A stretch of DNA of 10,147 bases, taken from NCBI GenBank assembly GCA_013813345.1, contig JACCRW010000148.1, positions 1 through 10,147 of the forward strand, in the 5' to 3' direction. Below the pieces are notes generated by a model. That model ran no database searches, was not told where the DNA came from, and saw only the letters and a list, made by a program, of their open reading frames with translations. Position 1 is the stretch's first letter; each line of letters starts with the position of its first letter. The translations under genes and the position numbers were made by a program. Positions 5,794 to 10,147 of the stretch are shown one piece after another. Source of the stretch: Actinomycetota bacterium (GTDB lineage: Bacteria; Actinomycetota; Thermoleophilia; Gaiellales; Gaiellaceae).

Positions 5794-6287
5794 CGCTCGC
5801 CGAGGCTGCGGCGGAAGCTGACGGTCTCGCAGCGGCCGGCGATCAGAGCGCGCTCGCGACGCTGCGCTCGCAATGGGGCGAAGAGATCGAGCACGCAGCG
5901 AGAAGCGCGGACTACCGCGTCCGCGCCCAGGCGTATCGGGCGATCGCGCAGTTCCGGTTTCGCCAGAAGCTCGAGCTCGTCCGCCGCGGCCTCCAGGACG
6001 AGAGCCCGGCTGCGCGCGGCTCGGCCCTGATCTCGCTCGAGGGGCTCTCCCGCGACCATCCCGGCGACGTCAACTCGATGCGCGCGCTGCTCCACGAGCT
6101 CGCCAGCAACGATCCGAACCTCGCCGTGCGCCGGCTCGCGATCATCTGCCTGAAGAACGGCTCCCCACAGCGGGAGACGATCCTCGTCCTGAACGGGCTC
6201 GCCGACGACGACGAGGCCGACGGCGAGCTGCGCAAGACGGCGAAGACGATCGCCGCCGCGCTGACGAAGCGCGCCAATACGCGATGA
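5790..6287 (+). CDS. Small HEAT-like helical repeat protein, function unknown
   Basis: A 165-residue, almost wholly alpha-helical, soluble protein. Three or four degenerate HEAT/armadillo-like units can be read, each with an acidic/Asp-containing turn, an Arg, and an Ala/Leu-rich helix: about 37-66 (RSADYRVRAQAYRAIAQF), 69-100 (DESPAARGSALISLEGL), 107-137 (NDPNLAVRRLAIICLKN) and a weaker one at 138-160. Such repeats usually form protein-binding scaffolds; no catalytic motif is visible. The start is the ATG at 5790, which overlaps the citrate synthase stop as ATGA, so the two are translationally coupled. A longer open frame reaches upstream inside citrate synthase but is only the overlap of reading frames. 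The purE start follows 10 bases after its stop. A link to citrate synthase is suggested only by position. Confidence 0.8.
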   Translation: MTLAEAAAEADGLAAAGDQSALATLRSQWGEEIEHAARSADYRVRAQAYRAIAQFRFRQKLELVRRGLQDESPAARGSALISLEGLSRDHPGDVNSMRALLHELASNDPNLAVRRLAIICLKNGSPQRETILVLNGLADDDEADGELRKTAKTIAAALTKRANTR

Positions 6288-6297
6288 GCGGCACCCG

Positions 6298-6786
6298 GTG
6301 AGCGAGCCGCTCGTCGGCGTGCTCATGGGCTCGCAGTCGGACTGGGAGACGATGCGGCACGCCTGCGAGACGCTCGCCGCGCTCGAGGTGCCGTTCGAGC
6401 AGCGGATCGTCTCGGCGCACCGCACGCCCGACCGGCTCTTCGAGTACGCCGCTGGAGCCGAGGAGCGCGGGCTGCAGGTGTTGATCGCGGGCGCGGGCGG
6501 CGCCGCCCATCTGCCGGGGATGGTCGCCGCGAAGACGGCGCTGCCGGTGCTCGGCGTGCCGGTCGAGTCGAAGGCTCTGAACGGGATGGACTCGCTCCTC
6601 TCGATCGTCCAAATGCCCGCTGGGGTGCCGGTCGGGACGCTCGCGATCGGTCGCGCCGGTGCTGTCAACGCGGCCCTGCTCGCGGCCGCGATCCTCGCCC
6701 GCTTCGATACGGGCGTGCGCGAGCGGCTTGTGCGCTTTCGTGCCGAGCAGACCGAAGCGGTGCTCGCCCGGCCCGATCCTGCGTGA
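6298..6786 (+). CDS. purE: N5-carboxyaminoimidazole ribonucleotide mutase (class I PurE)
   Basis: A 162-residue enzyme that converts N5-CAIR to CAIR in de novo purine synthesis; it forms octamers in the cytoplasm. Diagnostic motifs are MGSQSDW (10-16), binding the ribose phosphate, SAHRTP (39-44) with the catalytic His41, IAGAGGAAHLPGMVA (63-77) and GVPVESKALNGMDSLLSIVQMP (86-107). Length and motifs are those of bacterial class I PurE that works together with PurK. Start is GTG at 6298 because the nearby ATG at 6284 is in another frame and terminates at once; the Shine-Dalgarno is weak (GAGCGG). Its TGA overlaps the GTG start of purK as GTGA, a coupled pair. Confidence 0.96.
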   Translation: MSEPLVGVLMGSQSDWETMRHACETLAALEVPFEQRIVSAHRTPDRLFEYAAGAEERGLQVLIAGAGGAAHLPGMVAAKTALPVLGVPVESKALNGMDSLLSIVQMPAGVPVGTLAIGRAGAVNAALLAAAILARFDTGVRERLVRFRAEQTEAVLARPDPA

Positions 6787-7790
6787 TCGTCGGCGTGATC
6801 GGGGGTGGTCAGCTCGGGCGGATGCTCGCGCTGGCCGGGATCCCACTCGGGCTCTCGCTCCGCTTCCTCGATCCGGCTCCGGACGCGCCGGCGCGGGAGG
6901 TGGGGGAGCTGCTCGTCGGCGCCTACGACGATCCGGCGCTGCTCGATCGGCTCGCGGACGGCGCCGCCGCGGTCACCTACGAGTTCGAGAACGTGCCGGT
7001 CGCGGCGGCGCGACGCGTGGGTGCTGTTCCTGACGCCCGCGCCCTCGAGGCCTCCCAGGATCGGCTGATCGAGAAGCGGCTCTTCCGCCGGCTCGGGATC
7101 CCAACGGCGCCGATCGACGACGAAGTGACGTCGTTTCCGGCGCTTCTGAAGACGCGTCGGCTCGGCTATGACGGAAAGGGACAACGTCTGGTGGAGACAC
7201 GTCCGGGCTTTGACCCCGGGCATGTCCTCGAAGGACTCGTCCCGTTCGACCGGGAGCTGTCGCTCATCGCGGTTCGCGGGGCCGGTGGCGAGACGGCGTT
7301 CTATCCCTTGATCGAGAACATCCACTCGCGGGGAATCCTGCGCAGCTCGCGGGCTCCGGCGGCCGCCGCCCCCCAGGCACGGGCCGAGGACTACGCGACC
7401 CGGCTCCTCGACGAGCTCGGCTACGTCGGCGTGCTTGCGCTCGAGCTCTTCGACGTCGGCGGCGAGCTCGTCGCGAACGAACTCGCGCCGCGCGTCCACA
7501 ACACGGGCCACTGGACGATCGAGGCCGCGGAGACGAGCCAGTTCGAGAACCACCTGCGCGCGATCCTCGGCCTCCCGCTCGGCTCGACGGCGATGCGCGG
7601 CGAGGTCGTGATGCTGAACCTGATCGGCGCGCTCCCCGAGCCGGCGGCTCTACTCGGCCACCGCAACGTGCATCTCCACCTCTACGGCAAGGAGCCGCGC
7701 CGAGGTCGGAAGCTCGGCCATGTCACGATGCTCGACCCGGCGCCCGAGACGATCAGGGCGCTGAGCGACTTAGTGTTGGAACAACACTAA
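6783..7790 (+). CDS. purK: N5-carboxyaminoimidazole ribonucleotide synthase (PurK, ATP-grasp)
   Basis: A 335-residue ATP-grasp ligase that makes N5-CAIR from AIR, bicarbonate and ATP, supplying PurE. The N-terminal pre-ATP-grasp domain begins with GVIGGGQLGRM (4-14) and contains TYEFENVP (65-72). The ATP-binding LKTRRLGYDGKGQ is at 122-134. The metal and substrate block is LALELFDVGGELVANELAPR (218-237), followed by VHNTGHWTIEA and TSQFENHLRA (251-260). It is a little shorter than many PurK proteins (about 355-380) but all domains are present. The start is GTG 6783, overlapping purE by 4 bases. Its last eight codons, including the stop, lie inside a perfect palindrome (7767-7793), so the 3' end is constrained by a DNA or RNA signal. 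It converges on the small zinc-ribbon gene, with only 6 bases between. Confidence 0.95.
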   Translation: MIVGVIGGGQLGRMLALAGIPLGLSLRFLDPAPDAPAREVGELLVGAYDDPALLDRLADGAAAVTYEFENVPVAAARRVGAVPDARALEASQDRLIEKRLFRRLGIPTAPIDDEVTSFPALLKTRRLGYDGKGQRLVETRPGFDPGHVLEGLVPFDRELSLIAVRGAGGETAFYPLIENIHSRGILRSSRAPAAAAPQARAEDYATRLLDELGYVGVLALELFDVGGELVANELAPRVHNTGHWTIEAAETSQFENHLRAILGLPLGSTAMRGEVVMLNLIGALPEPAALLGHRNVHLHLYGKEPRRGRKLGHVTMLDPAPETIRALSDLVLEQH

Positions 7791-7793
7791 GTC
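7767..7793. terminator. Perfect 12-3-12 palindrome at the purK / zinc-ribbon gene junction
   Basis: GACTTAGTGTTG (7767-7778), loop GAA, then CAACACTAAGTC (7782-7793), with no mismatches. It covers the purK stop codon and ends 4 bases before the stop of the convergent minus-strand gene, so a bidirectional terminator is the simplest reading. There is no T-tract on either side, which weakens the call. The arms are AT-rich compared with the surroundings, so a protein-binding operator is the main alternative. Confidence 0.55.
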
Positions 7794-7796
7794 CTG

Positions 7797-7964
7797 TTAA
7801 TGCGCATTGCAGACGCGGCCGGCGATCCTGCGACCGCACGCGGGGCAGATCCGCCGCTGCCGCTTCAGCTCGAGCATGTTCTTCTTCAGCCCGGCGTAGT
7901 ACATCGTGAAGCCGATTGCCATCGTCAGGGCTCCGAGAGTCGCGAGCTGAGGGTCAAACGTCAT
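7797..7964 (-). CDS. 55-residue membrane-anchored zinc-ribbon protein
   Basis: A tiny protein translated by me from the minus strand. Residues 6-25 are hydrophobic (QLATLGALTMAIGFTMYYAG) and should form one membrane helix. A basic linker (LKKNMLELKRQRR) follows, then a C-terminal four-ligand site, CPAC (40-43) and CNAH (52-55), giving C-x2-C-x8-C-x2-H, a zinc-ribbon-like arrangement ending exactly at the C-terminus. Start ATG 7964 has AAAGGA 9 bases upstream and overlaps the end of xerD by 11 bases, so it should be co-translated with xerD. The clear topology and metal site argue against a chance frame. Function is unknown; positive-inside topology would put the zinc site in the cytoplasm. Confidence 0.7.
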   Translation of the reverse strand: MTFDPQLATLGALTMAIGFTMYYAGLKKNMLELKRQRRICPACGRRIAGRVCNAH

Positions 7965-8877
7965 CCGATCTCGTCCTTTGGATCGCGCTCCGCCGCGCGT
8001 GAGGATGCGCGTGGAAGTACAACTCGCGGCGGCGGCGATCGGATACGTGGGTGTACAGCTCGGTCGTGGCGAGATCGGCGTGGCCGAGCAACTCCTGGAC
8101 GCTGCGCAGGTCGGCGCCGCCCTCGAGGAGATGCGTCGCGAACGAGTGGCGCAGGAGGTGCGGGTGCACGCGCTGCGGCTCGAGGCCGGCCTTCTCTGCG
8201 ATCCGGCGGAGGATCAGGAAGGCGCCGGCTCTCGTCAGCGGCCCGCCGCGGGCGTTCAGGAAGAGCTCGGGACGAGAGCGAGTGTCGAGGTGGGGGCGAC
8301 CCATCGTGACGTAGCGGTGGATCGCGTTCACCGCCGGCCGTCCGAGCGGCACGACTCGCTCCTTCGAGCCCTTGCCGAGCGCGCGCACGAGCCGCTCGTC
8401 GAGGTCGACGGAGCGGCGGTGGAGGCCCAGTGCCTCGCTGACCCGGAGACCCGAGCCGTACATCAGCTCCACGAGCGCCCGGTCGCGCAGCCCCCGCGGG
8501 GTCGAGCCCGCCGCCGCCTCGATCAGGCGCTCCGCCTCTGCAGGAGACAGGGTTCGCGGCAGCTTGCGCGTCCGCCGGGGAAGCTCGAGTGCGGCCGCGG
8601 GATTGTCCTCGCGCGCGCCGAGCAGCTGCTGGTGCCGGAAGAACGAGCGCACCGCCGCGATCCTCCGGGCGATCGACGTCGCAGCGTTCCCGTCGGTGCG
8701 CATCTTCGCGATCCAACGCTCGAGGTCGTCCGTTGTCGCGGCGGCGGGAGAGGCGCCGAGCCAGCCTGCGAGCTGTGAGAGATCGCGTCGGTAGGCCTCC
8801 ACCGTTCGCGGCGCGCGTCTCGCGGCGAGCAAGGTGAGGAAGCCGTCTACGTCACGATCGAGGGTGGGCGAAGTCAT
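7954..8877 (-). CDS. xerD: Tyrosine recombinase XerD
   Basis: A 307-residue tyrosine recombinase that with XerC resolves chromosome dimers at dif. The N-terminal SAM-like core-binding domain covers about 5-90, the catalytic domain about 105-290. All six active-site residues are visible: Arg145 (GSGLRVSEAL), Lys169 (LGKGSKERVVPLG), His240 and Arg243 (HPHLLRHSFATHLL), His266 (LLGHADLATT) and the nucleophile Tyr275 (TELYTHV). Length is that of canonical XerD. The C-terminal tail HPHARRSAIQRTRSDDV is basic. ATG 8877 has GAAAGG a few bases upstream and lies inside the end of xerC (26-base overlap). The frame can be read further upstream, but that part is antisense-free overlap with xerC and lacks recombinase homology. 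XerC versus XerD naming of the two neighbours is by resemblance only. Confidence 0.93.
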   Translation of the reverse strand: MTSPTLDRDVDGFLTLLAARRAPRTVEAYRRDLSQLAGWLGASPAAATTDDLERWIAKMRTDGNAATSIARRIAAVRSFFRHQQLLGAREDNPAAALELPRRTRKLPRTLSPAEAERLIEAAAGSTPRGLRDRALVELMYGSGLRVSEALGLHRRSVDLDERLVRALGKGSKERVVPLGRPAVNAIHRYVTMGRPHLDTRSRPELFLNARGGPLTRAGAFLILRRIAEKAGLEPQRVHPHLLRHSFATHLLEGGADLRSVQELLGHADLATTELYTHVSDRRRRELYFHAHPHARRSAIQRTRSDDV

Positions 8878-9685
8878 AGACCTTTCGCAATCGCTTGGCG
8901 TCGACATGGCTGTAGATCTGCGTCGTGGAGAGCGAGGCGTGGCCGAGCAGCTCCTGGATCGTGCGGAGGTCGGCGCCGCCCTCGAGCAGGTGGGTCGCAA
9001 AGGAATGCCGGAGCCGGTGCGGGTGAGGGAGGAGCCGGCGGAGCGTGCTCGTCTCGAGCCGCCGGCCGCGGACGGAGAGGAAGAGCGCGTCGTTCGCTCC
9101 GCGCGCGAGCAACGGCCGGGCGTCCCGGAGATACCGAGCCACGGCGTGCGCAGCACACTCGCCGAGCGGCACCACGCGTTCCTTTCCTCCCTTGCCGGAC
9201 ACGTGCACCGCCTCCTGCTCGAAGTCGACGTCGGCGAGGTCGAGCGCGACCGCCTCGGCGCTCCGTAATCCCGCCGAATAGACGAGCTCGACGAGCGCGA
9301 CATTGCGCAGCCCGAGCGGCCCCTCGGCCGCGACGCCGTCGATCAGGGCCTCGACCTCGCTCTGCTTCGGGGCGTCGGGGAGGCGGCGGGAGCGCCGAGG
9401 CGCGAATGGGGCGTCGGGGACGCGCGCCGGTCCAAGCGTGAAGCGGAGGAACGAGCGAACCGTGGAGATCCGGCGCGAGATCGTCGCCGGTGCCAGCCCG
9501 CGTCGGCTGCGGCCGAGCTCGCCGACATACGCCGCGAGCACGCGAACGTCGACCTCGTCCACGCCCGCTCCGCGCTCTTCCAGCCAGCCCGCGAAGTCCC
9601 GCAGGTCGAACGAGTAGGAGCGCCGCGTCGCCGCGGCGAGTTGCGGTGAGGCGAGGAAGCGCTCGATCGCGGCGGCGGTGTCCAC
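8852..9685 (-). CDS. xerC: Tyrosine recombinase XerC, with a shortened catalytic-domain loop
   Basis: A 277-residue tyrosine recombinase. The N-terminal domain covers about 1-85 (IERFLASPQLAAATRRSYSF), and the catalytic residues are Arg141 (SAGLRSAEA), Lys165 (SGKGGKERVVPLG), His223 and Arg226 (HPHRLRHSFATHLL), His249 (LLGHASLSTTQ) and Tyr258 (IYSHV); all are present, so it should be active. Between LFL (201-203) and His223 there are 13 fewer residues than in the neighbouring XerD (LRRLLPHPH joins directly), removing most of one helix. The preferred start is GTG 9685, which matches the usual N-terminus; a TTG at 9760 would add 25 basic residues without similarity. The stop overlaps xerD by 26 bases. 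Its partner is presumably the XerD next to it. Confidence 0.88.
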   Translation of the reverse strand: MDTAAAIERFLASPQLAAATRRSYSFDLRDFAGWLEERGAGVDEVDVRVLAAYVGELGRSRRGLAPATISRRISTVRSFLRFTLGPARVPDAPFAPRRSRRLPDAPKQSEVEALIDGVAAEGPLGLRNVALVELVYSAGLRSAEAVALDLADVDFEQEAVHVSGKGGKERVVPLGECAAHAVARYLRDARPLLARGANDALFLSVRGRRLETSTLRRLLPHPHRLRHSFATHLLEGGADLRTIQELLGHASLSTTQIYSHVDAKRLRKVYDFAHPRS

Positions 9686-9771
9686 GGACCTGCCCCATTC
9701 CGTTCGTCCTGCGCGCTTCCTGCCTGCGGGTACCGTCCCCAGCCGTGTCAGGGAGGGCAACCATCGAGCTG

Positions 9772-9935
9772 AGAGCCGCTAACACCATGAAGCTCTATGC
9801 CGCCGGCGCGCGCTGGGCGGCGCGATGCGGCGTCCTCAGTCGCGCCCATATGTCTCATATGGGCGCTCCCTGCGTCCTTGCCGCGCACCGCCCATCGCAC
9901 CCCGCCGACGAGGCCGCATCGTGTTAGCGGCTCTT
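9772..9935 (+). other. Nested inverted-repeat element, possible structured leader RNA of the hydrolase gene
   Basis: A perfect 14-bp inverted repeat, AGAGCCGCTAACAC (9772-9785) with GTGTTAGCGGCTCT (9922-9935), encloses 136 bases. Inside it, GATGCGGC (9824-9831) pairs with GCCGCATC (9914-9921), immediately next to the outer right arm, so 22 continuous bases on the right side are paired. A 6-bp stem, 9799-9804 with 9816-9821, fills the left side, and the 11-bp palindrome 9842-9866 tops the inner helix. As RNA this is a three-way junction. The outer right arm contains the GTG start of the next gene, so the fold would hide it. Alternatives are a small MITE-like element or a DNA-level operator; no clear target-site duplication is seen. 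I do not recognise a known riboswitch. Confidence 0.45.
9842..9866. repeat. Perfect 11-3-11 palindrome
   Basis: GCGCCCATATG (9842-9852), loop TCT, CATATGGGCGC (9856-9866), without mismatch. It lies in the 236-base non-coding region between the divergent xerC and hydrolase genes, and forms the apical hairpin of the larger element at 9772-9935. With no T-tract, it is more likely an operator or structural hairpin than a terminator. Confidence 0.6.
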
Positions 9936-10147
9936 GCGACCGGCGCCGAGGGACGCTGGACGAATCGCGGTGCGTCCCGCGCGGTCGTCTGCGTGAACGG
10001 CGGCACGGCCGCCGCAGCTCCCGGTACCTGGAGCGCCTCGCTCGAGTGGCTCGTCGGCCGGCTCGCAGAGCAGCATCCATCGCTCGGATTCCTCGAGGTG
10101 CGCTATCGGATCAAGTCGTGGCGCCGGCTCGAGCTCTGCATCGCGGA
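9922..10147 (+). CDS. Alpha/beta-hydrolase-like protein, N-terminal part (runs off the right edge)
   Basis: Seventy-five codons are inside the window with no stop. After a short N-terminus comes GRWTNRG (11-17), a hydrophobic strand, RAVVCVNGGT (20-29), an amphipathic helix SASLEWLVGRLAEQ (38-51) and a second strand, LGFLEVRYRIKSW (55-67). The strand-NGG-helix pattern, with a probable oxyanion-loop Gly-Gly, resembles the first strands of alpha/beta-hydrolases. The nucleophile elbow (GxSxG) would lie beyond the window, so the family call is provisional. GTG 9922 is preferred because GAGG sits 7 bases upstream (9911-9914); an in-frame ATG at 9859 would add 21 unlike residues encoded inside the palindrome region. 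The start codon lies in the right arm of the 14-bp inverted repeat. Confidence 0.6.

Noticed and set aside
5751..7553. 600-codon open frame on the minus strand opposite the HEAT, purE and purK genes
   Set aside because: The plus strand carries clear PurE and PurK motifs; the antisense frame is rich in Arg/Glu/Asp low-complexity sequence, as expected from GC-rich codon shadows.
7767..7793. CIRCE (HrcA) operator
   Set aside because: CIRCE is TTAGCACTC-N9-GAGTGCTAA; the arms and the 3-base loop here do not match.
8878..9303. N-terminal extension of xerD to about 449 residues
   Set aside because: The extra part overlaps xerC in another frame, is Ser/Arg-rich, and canonical XerD starts at the ATG at 8877, which has a Shine-Dalgarno.
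9842..9866. dif site for the adjacent XerC/XerD
   Set aside because: Xer sites have two 11-bp half-sites with a 6- to 8-base centre and imperfect symmetry. Here the centre is 3 bases, the dyad is perfect and no dif-like half-site sequence is seen.
9772..9935. Definite transposable element (MITE)
   Set aside because: The terminal repeats are present, but there is no convincing target-site duplication (only TG on each side) and the right arm is part of a coding start, so this stays only an alternative.

Overview
The window looks like ordinary chromosomal DNA from a GC-rich actinobacterium. Supporting signs are very high GC at third codon positions, frequent GTG/TTG starts, 4-base start/stop overlaps and a CitA-type citrate synthase. 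The protein styles suggest a deep-branching lineage such as Thermoleophilia, but that is an inference from familiarity and not a proof. I see no insertion sequences, CRISPR arrays, phage genes, tRNA or rRNA genes.

Layout, left to right. (1) 1-189: the first 12 codons of a DEAD-box RNA helicase on the minus strand, then a divergent intergenic region with small hairpins. (2) 190-1251: a PLP-dependent class I/II aminotransferase on the plus strand. (3) 1272-4580, all minus strand, read right to left: malate dehydrogenase (TTG start), an atypical short-chain dehydrogenase lacking the catalytic Tyr and Lys, and a membrane-anchored PDZ-Lon (S16) protease whose best start is a CTG overlapping the previous stop. 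After an AT-richer 132-base gap come a 60-residue four-cysteine protein and a two-helix LapA-domain protein. (4) 4708-7790, plus strand: citrate synthase, a small HEAT-like helical repeat protein, purE and purK, tightly packed with ATGA and GTGA overlaps. Malate dehydrogenase and citrate synthase are divergent and share a 127-base promoter region, so two consecutive TCA-cycle steps are arranged back to back. (5) 7797-9685, minus strand, read right to left: xerC, xerD and a 55-residue membrane zinc-ribbon protein, joined by 26- and 11-base overlaps. (6) 9686-9921: an intergenic region holding a striking nested inverted-repeat structure. (7) 9922 to the right edge: the start of an alpha/beta-hydrolase-like protein.

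Most genes are housekeeping. The parts most worth a second look are: the nested inverted-repeat element at 9772-9935, whose outer 14-bp arm contains the putative GTG start of the hydrolase gene and whose adjacent 8-bp helix would cover the base beside its Shine-Dalgarno sequence, suggesting a structured 5' leader; two perfect short-loop palindromes (7767-7793 and 9842-9866) with AT-rich arms in a GC-rich background; the two tiny Cys-containing genes (1572-1754 and 7797-7964); the SDR with a dismantled active site; and a XerC that is 13 residues shorter than its XerD neighbour just before the active-site HxxR motif.
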